From Dastarcus helophoroides (taxonomy: Eukaryota; Arthropoda; Insecta; Coleoptera; Bothrideridae): DNA of 64,000 nucleotides. Within the stretch, counting starts at the first letter, position 1. Every line of letters begins with the position of its first letter. The stretch is taken from the NCBI GenBank assembly GCA_028583605.1, contig CM053334.1, forward strand, positions 18,811,270 to 18,875,269, written 5' to 3'. A program made the position numbers and the translations under genes. Shown one piece after another: positions 50,187 through 63,000 of the stretch. The notes under the pieces were generated by a model. That model was not told the origin of the DNA. It did no database searches and was given only the letters and a program-made list of their open reading frames with translations.

Positions 50187-53100
50187 TTAAGAAGGCGTAG
50201 AAAGGACATAGATTAAAAAGAAACTTTTTTAAGAAATTTCGACTTTTTTTCTCGAAATTTAGATTTTTTCTCGAAATTTCAACTTTTTTCTCAAAATTTC
50301 GACTTTTTTCTCAAAATTTCGACTTTCTTTTCGAAATTTTCACTTTTTTCTCGAAATTTCGGCTTTAAACTCGAAATTTCGACTTTAAACTCGAAAATTC
50401 GACTTTAAACTCGAAATGTTGACTTTTTTCTCGAAATTTCTACTTTAATGTCGGAATTTCGACTTCTTTCTCGAAATTTCGACTCTTTTCTCGAAATTTC
50501 GACCTTAGTCTCGAGATTTCGATTTTAATATCTGAATTTTGACTTTAAACTCGAAATTTTGACGTTTTATTCGAAATTTATAAGAAGTCGAGATTTCTAT
50601 AAAAAGGCGAAACGAGAAAAACTTCGAAATTAGAATTTTAAACTCGAAATAAATACCAAAATCAAGTATTTTTTTTTAATTTACACTTTTTCGCAATATT
50701 CTGAATTTAGGTCGCAGTTTGTCCTCTTTTTTTTCTAAAATTTGTGTTATTTACTCTCGAACTTTGGTTATTTTTTTAGGAAATGTGTCTTTTCTCTCAA
50801 AATATCTAATCCCCTCTTAAAATTTCAAGATCTTTCAAAATGTCGAATTTTAAACTTTAAACGAAGTTACGATACAAATCTAGAAATCAAAGATAAAGCT
50901 TATCATTATTGCAAATTTTCGATACAAAAATCAACAGGAGGGGAGGGATGCAACTGCCATCTAACTAACTTAACCACAGAGTATAGAAATTTCGACTTTA
51001 CTCTCGAAATTTCGGTGCAAAAAGTCGAAATTTCGAGGAAAAAAAAACGAAATTTCGAGAAAAAAGTCGAAATTTCGAGATTAAAGTTGAAGTTTCGAGA
51101 TTATAGTCGAAATTTTGAGAAAGAAGTCAAAATGTCTAGAAAAAAGTCGGAATATCGAAGCCAAAGTCGAAATTTTGAGTTTAAGCAAGAAATTTCGACT
51201 TTAAACTCGAAAATTCGACTTTAAACTCGAAATGTTGACTGTTTTCTTGAAATTTCGACTTTAGTCTCCAGTTTTCGACTTTATTTTTCTCGAAATTACG
51301 ACTTTGATGTCGGAATTTCGACTTTTTTCACGAAATTTCGACTTTTTTCTCGAAATTTCGACCTTAGTCTCGAGATTTCGATTTTAATATCTGAATTTGG
51401 ACTTTAAACTCGAAATTTTGACCAAACTCGAAATTTCGACGTTTTATTCGAAATTTATAAGAAGTCAAGATTTCTATAAAAAGGCGAAACGAGAAAAACT
51501 TCGAAATTAGAACTGTAAACTTGAAATAAATACCAAAATCAAGTATTTTTTTTAATTTACACTTTTTCGCAATATTCTGAATTTAATTCGCAGTTTGTCC
51601 TCTTTTTTTTCTAAAATTTGTTTAATTTACACTCGAACTTTGGTTATTTTTTTAGTAAATGTGTCTTTTCTCTAAAAATATCTAATCCCTTCTTAAAATT
51701 TCAAGATCTTTCGAAATGTCGAATTTTAAACTTTAAACGAAGTTTCGATACAAAATTAGAAATCAAAGATAAAGCTTAACATTATTGCAAATTTTCGATA
51801 CAAAAATCAACAGGAGCGGAGGGATGCAACTGCCATCTAACTAATTTAACCACAGAGTATAGAAATTTCCACTTTACTCTCGAAATTTCGGTGAAAAAAG
51901 TCGAAATTTCGAGGAAAAAAATCGAAATTTCGAGAAAAAAGTCGAAATTTCGAGATTAAAGTTGAAGTTTCGGGATTAAAGTCGAAATTTTGAGAAAGAA
52001 ATCAAAATGTCTAGAAAAAAGTCGGAATATCAAAGCCAAAGTCGAAATTTTGAGTTTAAACAAGAAATTTCGACTTTAAACTCGAAAATTCGACTTTAAA
52101 CTCAAAATGTTGACTTTTTTCTCGAAATTTCGACTTTAGTCTCCGGGTTTCGACTTGATTTTTCTCGAAATTTCGACTTTGATGTCGGAATTTCGACTTT
52201 TTTCTTGAAATTTAGACTCTTTTCCTCGAAATTTTGATCCTAGTCTCGAGATTTCAATTTTAATACCTGAATTTCGACTTTAAAAACGAAATTTTGACTT
52301 TAAACTCGAAATTTCGACATTTTATTCGAAATTGATAAGAAGTCAAGATTTCTATAAAAAGACAATACGAGGAAAACTTCGAAATTGGAATTTTAAACTC
52401 GAAATAAATACCAAAATCAAGTATTTTTTTTAATTTACATTTTTTCGCAATATTCTGAATTTAACTCGTAGTTTGTCCTCTTTTTTTCTAAAATTTGTTT
52501 AATTTACACTCGAACTTTGGTTATTTTTTTAGTAAATGTGTCTTTTCTCTAAAAATATCTAATCCCCTCTTAAAATTTCAAGATCTTTCGAAATGTCGAA
52601 TTTTAAACTTTAAACGAAGTTTCGATACAAAATTAGAAATCAAAGATAAAGCTTATCATTATTGCAAATTTTCGATACAAAAATCAACAGGAGCGGAGGG
52701 ATGCAACTGCCATCTAACTAATTTAACCACAGAGTATAGAAATTTCGACTTTACTTTCGAAATTTCGGTGAAAAAAGTCGAAATTTCGAGGAAAAAAATC
52801 GAAATTTCGAGAAAAAAGTCGAAATTTCGAGATTAAAGTTGAAGTTTCGAGATTATAGTCGAAATTTTGAGAAAGAAGTCAAAATGTCTAGAAAAAAGTC
52901 AGAATATCGAAGCCAAAGTCGAAATTTTGAGTTTAAGCAAGAAATTTCGACTTTAAACTCGAAAATTCGACTTTAAACTCGAAATGTTGACTGTTTTCTC
53001 GAAATTTCGACTTTAGTCTCCGGTTTTCGACTTTACTTTTCTCGAAATTTCTACTTTGATGTCGGAATTTCGACTTTTTTCACGAAATTTATACTCTTTT

Positions 53101-54779
53101 CTCGAAATTTCGATCTTAGTCTCGAGATTTCGATTTTAATATCTGAATTTCGACTTTAAACTCGAAATTTTGACTAAACTCGAAATTTCGACGTTTTATT
53201 CGAAATTTTTAAGAAGTCAAGATTTCTATAAAAAAGCGAAACGAGAAAAACTTCGAAATTAGAATTTTAAACTCGAAATAAAAACCAAAATCAAGTATTT
53301 TTTTTTAATTTACACTTTTTCGCAATATTCTGAATTTAACTCGCAGTTTGTCCTCTTTTTTTTTCTAAAATTTGTTTAATTTACACTCGAACTTTGGTTA
53401 TTTTTTTAGTAAATGTGTCTTTTCTCTAAAAATATCTAATCCCCTCTTAAAATTTCAAGATCTTTCGAAATGTCGAATTTTAAACTTTAAACGAAGTTTC
53501 GATACAAAATTAGAAATCGAAGATAAAGCTTATCATTATTGCAAATTTTCGATACAAAAATCAACAGGATGGGAGGGATGCAACTCTCATCTAACTAATT
53601 TAACCACAGAGTATAGAAATTTCGACTTTACTCTCGAAATTTCGGTGAAAAAACTCGAAATTTTGAGGAAAAAAATCGAAATTTCGAGAAAAAAGTCGAA
53701 ATTTCGAGATTAAAGTTGAAGTTTCGAGATTAAAGTCAAAATTTTGAGAAAGAAGTCAAAATGTCTGGAAAAAAGTCGGAATATCGAAGCCAAAGCCGAA
53801 ATTTTGAGTTTAAACAAGAAATTTCGACTTTAAACTCGAAAATTCGACTTTAAACTCGAAATGTTGACTGTTTTCTCGAAATTTCGACTTTAGTCTCCGG
53901 TTTTCGACTTTACTTTTCTCGAAATTTCTACTTTGATGTCGGAATTTCGACTTTTTTCACGAAATTTATACTCTTTTCTCGAAATTTCGATCTTAGTCTC
54001 GAGATTTCGATTTTAATATCTGAATTTCGACTTTAAACTCGAAATTTTGACTAAACTCGAAATTTCGACGTTTTATTCGAAATTTTTAAGAAGTCAAGAT
54101 TTCTATAAAAAAGCGAAACGAGAAAAACTTCGAAATTAGAATTTTAAACTCGAAATAAATACCAAAATCAAGTATTTTTTTTTAATTTACACTTTTTCGC
54201 AATATTCTGAATTTAACTCGCAGTTTGTCCTCTTTTTTTTTCTAAAATTTGTTTAATTTACACTCGAACTTTGGTTATTTTTTTAGTAAATGTGTCTTTT
54301 CTCTAAAAATATCTAATCCCCTCTTAAAATTTCAAGATCTTTCAAAATGTCGAATTTTAAACTTTAAACGAAATTTCAATACAAAATTAGAAATTAAAGA
54401 TAAAGCTTATCATTATTGCAATTTTCCGATACAAAAATCAACAGGAGGGGAGGGATGCAACTGTCATCTAACTAACTTAACCATAGAATATAGAAATTTC
54501 GACTTTACTCTCGAAATTTCGGTGAAAAAAGTCGAAATTTCGAGGAAAAAAATCGAAATTTCGAGAAAAAATTCGAAATTTCGAGATTAAAGTTGAAGTT
54601 TCGAGTTAAAATCGGAATTTCTATACTCGATGGTTAAGTTAGGTAGATGACAGTTGCATCTCTCCCCTCGGAATATCGAAGCCAAAATCGAAATTTCGAG
54701 TTTAAACCCGAAATTTCGACTTTAAACTCGAACTTTCTGATTTTTTTAAAGAATTGATGTCCCTTTTACGCCTTTGTAA
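50187..54779. mobile_element. foldback element with amplified interior (copy 5)
   Basis: The left end TTAAGAAGGCGTAGAAAGGA (50187) is followed by a reverse array (TTTCTCGAAATTTCGAC). The right end TTGATGTCCCTTTTACGCCT reaches TTTGTAA at 54779. The interior is an 877-bp tandem repeat, each unit holding a central module (GGGATGCAACTGCCATCTAA) with array polarity switching around it. A second module in opposite orientation lies at 54630-54665. The element appears to have grown by tandem duplication of its middle. Confidence 0.6.
50640..54610 (+). repeat. 877-bp higher-order repeat, about 4.5 copies
   Basis: The segment starting ACTCGAACTTTGGTTATTTT recurs near 50754, 51631, 52508, 53385 and 54262, about 877 bp apart. 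Units are highly similar. An open frame of 113 codons is preserved in three copies and broken in one, and this follows DNA identity rather than showing selection. Confidence 0.9.
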
Positions 54780-55390
54780 TTTCCGTTTAAAATATGTTTT
54801 AAAAAATTGCACTTTCTAGTCGAAGTGATTGGAAAAAAAGACAAAATCAAATAATATAAAAAATTTGGGGTTAAACTCTTAAAAATTGGAATTTTGAATT
54901 GAATTAGACGACAACCTGATATATCGAATGATCAAATGAAAAAGTGTTTTGCGTTTTTTCGTTAAAAGAGGACGTAAAACAAAGGCACGCGATTTCTTAT
55001 TGATTGTTTTGATTGATCTGTCAACTGTCACTTTTATGCAAAAGTTAGAATTTTCTAAAGCAAAAAGAAAAGCGTTTAGAAAGTTATTTTCTTTGACGAA
55101 ATATGATTTCAATTGATGAGATCATTGATTAAATGAAATTTATTCAATCAACGATAAGATACAGAAACAGCTTTAAGGCTTTTGAATGATGTGAAACAAA
55201 ATCAGTGGGTTTCCATCAGTAGTTTGTTACGATAATAGTTCAAATGTACTCGCACTTGTTAATCTCTGATGACCTATTTAAGACGTACGTTAAAAAACAT
55301 AAAATTGGAGAATTGGACGACTTTTTCAATTGAACACTCGATAGATATAACACGTAGAGGTTATAATTACTAATTACTTAAACACCAAAT
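54780..55390. other. AT-rich sequence, no gene recognised
   Basis: No array or exon recognised. The minus-strand frame at 54879-55112 has no recognisable domain. Confidence 0.35.
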
Positions 55391-55394
55391 TACT

Positions 55395-55706
55395 CAGAAG
55401 TCCTCAATACTCATTAGAAATGTGTTTACGATAATATCTTTAATAATAACTATTAAATCGTTAGTGGGGGCATCAACTTCATATAACATTTATTATATAA
55501 TTGTTTGGTTAATTTACTTGGGATTAAAATTGTTTATTATTCATTACGTGTCATTATATGCTTTGTTGGGACCACTTTTACTCCACGCTGAGACTAAACC
55601 AGATACCACATCGCATTTAAATGTTAATTACACCCTAACAGTTTTTAATAGTAAATATCATTTCACAAATATTCGTCTTGTCGTGGCCGTTTTTACATCG
55701 CATTAG
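55395..55706 (+). CDS. unrecognised hydrophobic open frame (possible membrane-protein exon or pseudogene)
   Basis: An open frame of about 100 codons, from ATG near 55420, encodes two strongly hydrophobic stretches (IISLIITIK and NIYYIIVWLIYLGLKLF). A YALLGPLLLHAETKPDTTSH segment follows. The layout, two transmembrane-like segments then a hydrophilic helix, vaguely recalls insect gustatory receptors, but I see no diagnostic motif and no good splice site. It may be chance in AT-rich DNA. Confidence 0.2.
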   Translation, partial: QKSSILIRNVFTIISLIITIKSLVGASTSYNIYYIIVWLIYLGLKLFIIHYVSLYALLGPLLLHAETKPDTTSHLNVNYTLTVFNSKYHFTNIRLVVAVFTSH

Positions 55707-55709
55707 GAC

Positions 55710-57299
55710 AAACATTTTTCTATCTAAAATTCACAGAGCGATCCCCACTTTGTAAAAAATTTGAATTTTTTTGCTGAATTTTCAATTATAAAAAAAAAGT
55801 CGTTCGTTTATAACGAAAGAGTCCAAATTTTAATTTGGCCCTTTTTCCACAATTTTGACTCTCTTCGAAAATTGAAATTTTCTCTAGATACTTTACGTTT
55901 TCAGTTCCTATGACATATGACATGAAAAGGCTAAAAATTTCGGTTCTAAATAACAATTTAAATTAAAAACTTCCGAATATTTCGAACTTCAATTTTTTTT
56001 CAAAATTTCGACTTTGACATCAAATTTTCATCTAAAATCTTATCAGTGAACTTAATATTTTAACTTTGGTTGATTTTTTTACACTTAAAATCTGAATTAT
56101 TAACTGATTTCAGTGTTAGACGAAATTTTCTCCATAAACACGTAATTTAGATTTTTTTGACAATTTCGACTCCAAAATCGTAAAATCAGTTTTTTTCTAA
56201 ACATTTTAAGTTTACAGTTGAAATATAGAGAAAAAATGTTGAGGGGGTACACTCGTATTAATAGAAAATTTGGGCAAAATTCGATTATTACACTTTTATT
56301 GGTTTTCAAATTGCAACCATTGTTCCACATTGTTTTAGAAAATTTGAAAAGATTTTTATCAAGGGATAGATTCCTTATTAAGGTCATTTTTATGCAAACA
56401 TGTTTTTTAATGCTGTAGATTCGCTAGTAAAAGTTGTGCTTCTTTTTTAAATAATCCGCATAACTTATAGGACGCAGTTGAATGCAACCCTTTATACACT
56501 ATGGCGTATATTTGGTAGCCTAGCATAACGAGTCTACAATCGTCATATATTTAATATTTCAATGCTCTATGCTTCAATCGTTAGCTCTTTTGACTACACT
56601 TATTTATATTATCTAAGGCATATATGATCTAAGGTTAGCTCATTAACGTATTTCATATATTTAATAGATATATATGACTTATGCATAATTTTTTCAAAAC
56701 GTACGATTAACGCAGATACTGGTAAACAACAAAGCCCAGAACTAAAATGCCTTTGTCGTTTTGTAATGTAACAATTTTAAAAATACAGTTTCCATTTTTT
56801 TGCAATGCAGACGTACTACGAATTGGAATTGGCTTGCACAATAAAACATATTGTATTTAATTACAGGTACGTTATTATTATTGATCGCATCGATCTGAAT
56901 CTCTACGCAATGAATTCGATGCTTCTTTTGCTAATCAAATACAATTGAGTACGTTTGAGAATATCAGTTCTACTGACAAAATACGTATCACAGTAATTGA
57001 CGTAATTATTTATTAAATGCCGCCTGTGGTAACTTGGGACTTTATCTTAAGCCACATCGTTGTTGTCGTTTACTGTTTTGTTTTTTATAACGTATTAATC
57101 GATTCTAAACAGCAACATTTCCCTGGGGCACATTTTTTTTTGTGAATTACGGCGCGAACCTCAAAATCTAACAACATATAAAATCTGCGATATCATCACT
57201 ACACTACAAGATTGTTTAAATGTGGCGCCAATCTCGTTAAACAACAAAAAATAAAAGTAACTAAACGACGAAATAATTAGCCATCGTCACGAACTGTCA
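55710..57299. other. AT-rich intergenic sequence
   Basis: No gene, array or structured RNA recognised. Base composition becomes more balanced from about 57040 towards the MED26 promoter. Confidence 0.4.
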
Positions 57300-57731
57300 A
57301 AACTTATAAAAAAAACACGAAATCTTCTTTAAGGGCGCGCTAGCCGCGTTAAAGCTTACGGCGTTACATACTTCGCACTATGCGGTTTAATTTACCGAGC
57401 AAAATTCACCTGGCAGATGATGAATTGGGGCCCTACAACTCATATTAATTAATTGTCGACAACCCCTCCCTTCGCTTAACAAATACGGCCCCGATGGGGA
57501 TTTTATTTTTATTGTGTTCGATGACGTATGGCGCAGAGGCACGCGCAATGCTCGAACGGATTCGTTCGGCCGATCCCCACTCAGTCTTTTCGGGTGCACC
57601 ATGTTCCCCGTTTCACAGTGCGGACTGGAGAACTGCACAAAGCGCAATGTTCCTGCGCCATTACTGTGGTCAAGAACTACGCACAGTTCTCTCAAAGTAT
57701 ATTCGGTTTTCTCGCTACAAACCGACTTTAA
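57300..57731 (+). promoter_or_regulatory. GC- and CpG-richer promoter/5' UTR of MED26
   Basis: This 430-bp block stands out from its AT-rich surroundings by CpG density (words such as GGCGCGCTAGCCGCG, GGCCGATCCCC) and ends at the MED26 start codon. No TATA box at a credible position, as usual for a housekeeping gene. Open frames here on both strands are by-products of the composition. Confidence 0.5.
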
Positions 57732-57794
57732 ATGCAGAATAACGTAACGGAATTGACGCAGAGATTACTACGATCACTGGATAACAATTACAAT
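57732..57794 (+). CDS. MED26: MED26 coding exon 1
   Basis: 21 codons from ATG 57732 to donor GTAAGA at 57795. The start has the context CTTTAAATGC and is the first ATG consistent with the family N-terminus. Confidence 0.8.
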
Positions 57795-58320
57795 GTAAGA
57801 AAATCGGGATTTATTGGATAATTTCGTTAATTTTGTCATCGGTAGTTCAACCTTAGGAACCAGGTGGATTGTAGTGTACTCGTTATTTGTTAAAAGTATG
57901 TAAATAAGGGTATTTCGTGTGCGAATTGTTGGTTTAATTGGTAGTTTTGCCGATGAAATTATCATTTTTTAACGGATTTTCGACGAAATTCGGCCGTAAG
58001 ATTTCGCAACGTCAGTTGCTGATTTTATGTAAGACAAGATGAATGCTAAGGTGGAAAATCCACGAATATCGACCACTTTTAACCAAAAATTGGCTCGGTT
58101 TTTATTTTTAGACGGAACGCGTTCGTTTTTCGCTTTTTATTGTGATTAGTTTGAGATATAACCTGAGTACGCTACGGTCCTTTTGGGGGCGAAGTTTTTG
58201 ACGTTTGTTTTTACCAAAACTAACGAATTTTTTGGTTATTTTAAGGTCGTCGATATGCCCGCAGTTATTGAAATCATATCTCTCTTGGAAAAAGTTGCTA
58301 TTACCAAAGAATTACTGGAG
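57732..58320 (+). CDS. MED26: Mediator subunit 26, N-terminal exons (gene continues beyond the window)
   Basis: Exons 57732-57794 and 58246-58320 join in phase 0 to 46 residues. The first gives MQNNVTELTQRLLRSLDNNY-N and the second VVDMPAVIEIISLLEKVAIT-KELLE. This matches the start of the TFIIS N-terminal (LW) domain of MED26, where NYxVV(N/D)M.AV..(V/I)I..LE...ITKE.LE is conserved from flies to humans. MED26 is a metazoan Mediator subunit that recruits elongation factors to RNA polymerase II; that is family knowledge. The next exon should begin near the ATRLGK-type motif, which I could not find before 64000, so intron 2 exceeds 5.6 kb and is full of repeats. Confidence 0.85.
58246..58320 (+). 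CDS. MED26: MED26 coding exon 2
   Basis: 25 codons between acceptor GGTTATTTTAAG (ends 58245) and donor GTATGT (58321), phase 0 at both ends. Confidence 0.85.
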
Positions 58321-60020
58321 GTATGTATTGAATTGATGCACATTTTGGATCATCGGTAACTTGGGTAAAGCATGGGTTATTTTATAGCTAACAGGTTGTT
58401 TTTAAGCAATTTGGGAGCATATTAATTGTTATTAGGAAAATTCGTCTTAGTTAGATGAACTTTCATGTTACAGGTTAGAAAATTAGGTATGTTTTACGCT
58501 AAAGGTTTCTTTATAAAAAAAATGTCAATTTTGAGTTAAATTTGATCGGAGTTGGGATTTTGTTATGTTTTCATGTTTTCAAATTGATAATTAATCAATA
58601 AAGATATCGAGTTTAAAAAAAAATGCCTTTTTACTATTATTTCTATTTTAAGGTACCCCATAAGCAGTTTGTTACATTTTAGAAGGTTTTTACTTTGATG
58701 AAACTTGCTGGTTCACACAATTTAATAGCTGCAGCCCTAAATGAATATCTAATAAAAAATATTTGCCATTTAGCAAATATTTCAAAAGGTAAACGTCATT
58801 AGACCTTTCATGATAATTCTCTCTATATTCAGGCAGGTTTAACTGATTATGTCTATAATGGAGATGAAACGTAAGTTTTTGAAACGTAGTTAGCGTTTTC
58901 CCCCACCTCAGCAATTCAGTTCTTGAAATTTCTAGCAAAAGGTTAACATTTCGAGATTAAACGTCCGATGTTTCGAAAAAAAGTTCAAATTGTCCAGAAA
59001 ATGTTGAAAGTTTGGGCTCAAATTTATATTTTAAATTGTTTTTCTCATTTGAAATGATAATTAATTATAATTTATTTCAATATTAGAAAAAAAAGTTGAA
59101 ATATTTCTCCAGTTTCTGTGAAATTATAATAAAACTGATCGGGTTACGTGTTGGGTCGAAATTTTAGATAAAAGTCGAAACTTGAAGTGTAAGCTTGACG
59201 TTGAGAGAAAAAAAAAGTTATTTCAGTTTAGTATTTATTTAAATATTTGAATTTAAACACCAAATATTGAGAAATAAGTAGAAATTTCGAAGTTAAGGTC
59301 GATACTTCAGAAGTAAATTTAAATTCCCTAAAAAAGTTGATATTTGGGGATTTTAATTGAGCTTTTAGGAAACAAAGTAAAAATTGAAGATGGAAAATTA
59401 GGAATTTTGCACAAAAAACGCGAATAATCATTTATAATTTTATACAAACCTCGAAAATCCAAACTTACGATGGAAGTTTAACAAAAATTGAAAACCGAAC
59501 TTCTGGAAAAAAATCTGGATTTATAAAGCAAATTATTCGTGGAATTACAGAGAGAAAAAAAAACGTAAACATTTTGAAATCAAGGTCGAAATTGTGGGAA
59601 AAAAATTAAATTTTAGGAAATCAAATTTTTTTAACATTTCTAGAAAAAGTTAACTTCCGAATTTTGAATTGTAAAATTGACAAAAAGAGTATCTTCAAAA
59701 ACGAATTTTTAAGAAATTTTGAAAATCCACGATTTATGTTAAAAAAAATTAAAAAAAAAAGATTAAATTGTAATGAATCAAAATTTCTCGAAAAAAGGGG
59801 CAACGTTTTTGAAATTTAAGGCAACTTGTTCCCGAAATTTTGATTTTCACTTCGATTTACTTCTTAAATTTCTGCCTTTTTTCAAAATTTCAGCTTTTTT
59901 AAAAAAAGTTGACGTGGAAAATACTAATTTTTTTTTGAAAATTTCGATGTTTTTTAGTTTAATTTCAAATTTTGTCGAAAATTTCGATTTTTTTTCTATA
60001 AATTCCGTGTTAGAAGAAAA
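58321..60020 (+). other. MED26 intron 2, diverged part
   Basis: AT-rich intron with scattered, diverged AAATTTCGA monomers from about 58940. No exon recognised. Confidence 0.5.
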
Positions 60021-63000
60021 TTAATAACAGAATTTCGAGTTTGAATTCTTTCAAAAATTTCCAATTTTTCCAAGTTGCGAGTTTTTTTCGAAATTTCAAT
60101 TTTTGTTGTAATTTGGACTTCTTTTGAACATTTCGATTGCTTTTTTAAAACGTTTTGACCTATTTTTGAAGATTTTGACTTATTTTGAAGATTTTAACTT
60201 ATTTTTGAAAATTTTGACGTTTAAAAATTTCCACTTTTTTTCAAACTTGTCGCTTTCCCCAGTATTTCGACCTTTTATCAAAATTTTAACTTAATTGGAA
60301 AATGTCAAATTTTTCGAAATTTCCACTTTTTTTGTTTCAATTTTGGCACTTTCTTGGCTCGACTTTTTAAAAATTTCAACCTTTTCGCGGAATTTTGATT
60401 TTCACTTTGAATTTCTTCTTAAAATTCTACTTTTTTTAAAAATTTCCCAAATTGCAAGTGTATTCGAAATTTCTAATTTTTTTGTAATTTGGTCTCCTTT
60501 TCGACTTTTTTTTTGAAGATTTCGACTAATTTTGACATTTTAAAATATCCACTTTCTTTCTAATTTGTCGCTTTTCCCAGAATTTCGACCTTTTATCAAA
60601 ATATTGACTTAATTGGAAAATGTTAACTTTTTCGAAATTTCTACTTTTTTTGTTTAAATTTTAGCATTTTCTTGGCTCGATTTTTTTCAAAATTTCGACC
60701 TTTTCGAGGAATTTTGATTTTTACTTTGAATTTCTTCTTAAAATTCTACTTTTTTTTGAAAATTTCGATTTTTTTCCAAATTGCAAGCGTTTTCGAAATT
60801 TCTAATTTTTTTTTGTAATGTGGACTCCTTTTCGACTTTATTTTTGAAGATTTCGACTTATTTTGAAATTTTGACATTTTAAAGTACCACTTTCGTTCAA
60901 ATTTCCCAAATTTTCCCAGAATTTCGACCTTTTATCAAAATTTTGACTTAATAGGAAAATGTTAAATTTTTCGAAATTTCCACTTTTTTTGTTTAAATTT
61001 TTGCATTTTTTTGGCTCGATTTTTTAAACATTTCGACCTTTCCCTGGAATTTTGTTTTTCACTTTGAATTTCTTCTTAAAATTCTACTTTTTTTAAAAAT
61101 TTCCCAAATTGCAAGTGTATTCGAAATTTCTAATTTTTTTGTAATTTGGTCTCCTTTTCGACTTTTTTTTTGAAGATTTCGACTAATTTTGACATTTTAA
61201 AATATCCACTTTCTTTCTAATTTGTCGCTTTTCCCAGAATTTCGACCTTTTATCAAAATATTGACTTAATTGGAAAATGTCAACTTTTTCGAAATTTCTA
61301 CTTTTTTTGTTTAAATTTTGACATTTTCTTGGCTCGATTTTTTTCAAAATTTCGACCTTTTCGAGGAATTTTGATTTTTACTTTGAATTTCTTCTTAAAA
61401 TTCTACTTTTTTTTGAAAATTTCGATTTTTTTCCAAATTGCAAGCGTTTTCGAAATTTCTAATTTTTTTTGTAATATGGACTCCTTTTCGACTTTATTTT
61501 TGAAGATTTCGACTTATTTTGAAAATTTTGACATTTTAAATTATCCACTTTCGTTCAAATTTCCCAAATTTTCCCAGAATTTCGACCTTTTATCAAAATT
61601 TTGACTTAATAGGAAAATGTTAAATTTTTCGAAATTTCCACTTTTTTTGTTTAAATTTTGGCATTTTCTTGGCTCGATTTTTTAAAAATTTCGACCTTTT
61701 CGCGGAATTTTGATTTTCACTTTGAATTTCTTCTTAAAATTCTACTTTTTTTTTAAAATTTCCCAAATTGCAAGTGTATTCGAAATTTCTAATTTTTTTG
61801 TAATTTGGTCTCCTTTTCGACTTTTTTTTTGAAGATTTCGACTAATTTTGACATTTTAAAATATCCACTTTCTTTCTAATTTGTCGCTTTTCCCAGAATT
61901 TCGACCTTTTATCAAAATATTGACTTAATTGGAAAATGTCAACTTTTTCGAAATTTCTACTTTTTTTGTTTAAATTTTAGCATTTTCTTGGCTCGATTTT
62001 TTTCAAAATTTCGACCTTTTCGAGGAATTTTGATTTTTACTTTGAATTTCTTCTTAAAATTCTATTTTTTTTTGAAAATTTCGATTTTTTTCCAAATTGC
62101 AAGCGTTTTCGAAATTTCTAATTTTTTTTGTAATATGGACTCCTTTTCGATTTTATTTTTGAAGATTTCGACTTATTTTGAAAATTTTGACATTTTAAAT
62201 TACCACTTTCGTTAAAATTTCCCAAATTTTCCCAGAATTTCGACCTTTTATCAAAATTTTGACTTAGTAGGAAAATGTTAAATTTTTCGAAATTTCCACT
62301 TTTTTTGTTTAAATTTTGGCATTTTCTTGGCTCGATTTTTTAAAAATTTCGACCTTTTCGCGGAATTTTGATTTTCACTTTGAATTTCTTCTTAAAATTC
62401 TACTTTTTTTAAAAATTTCCCAAATTGCAAGTGTATTCGAAATTTCTAATTTTTTTGTAATTTGGTCTCCTTTTCGACTTTTTTTTTTGAAGATTTCGAC
62501 TAATTTTGACATTTTAAAATATCCACTTTCTTTCTAATTTGTCGCTTTCCCCAGAATTTCGACCTTTTATCAAAATATTGACTTAATTGGAAAATGTCAA
62601 CTTTTTCGAAATTTCTACTTTTTTTGTTTAAATTTTGGCGTTTTCTTGGCTCGATTTTTTTTCAAAATTTCGACCTTTTCGAGAAATTTTGATTTTTACT
62701 TTGAATTTCTTCTTAAAATTCTACTTTTTTTTGAAAATTTCGATTTTTTTTCCAAATTGCAAGCGTTTTCGAAATTTCTAATTTTTTTTGTAATATGGAC
62801 TCCTTTTCGACTTTATTTTTGAAGATTTCGACTTATTTTGAAAATTTTGACATTTTAAATTATCCACTTTCGTTCAAATTTCGCAAATTTTCCCAGAATT
62901 TCGACCTTTTATCAAAATTTTGACTTAATAGGAAAATGTTAAATTTTTCGAAATTTCCACTTTTTTTGTTTAAATTTTGGCATTTTCTTGGCTCGATTTT

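Noticed and set aside
52495..54590. Repeated 113-codon frame in the 877-bp units
   Set aside because: Identity is at the DNA level including non-coding flanks, one unit has it broken, and half of the frame is monomer array.
57494..57747. Overlapping frames of 60-100 codons upstream of MED26
   Set aside because: Several frames on both strands are open because of the GC-richer promoter composition. None resembles a known protein, and the real start at 57732 lies at their end.
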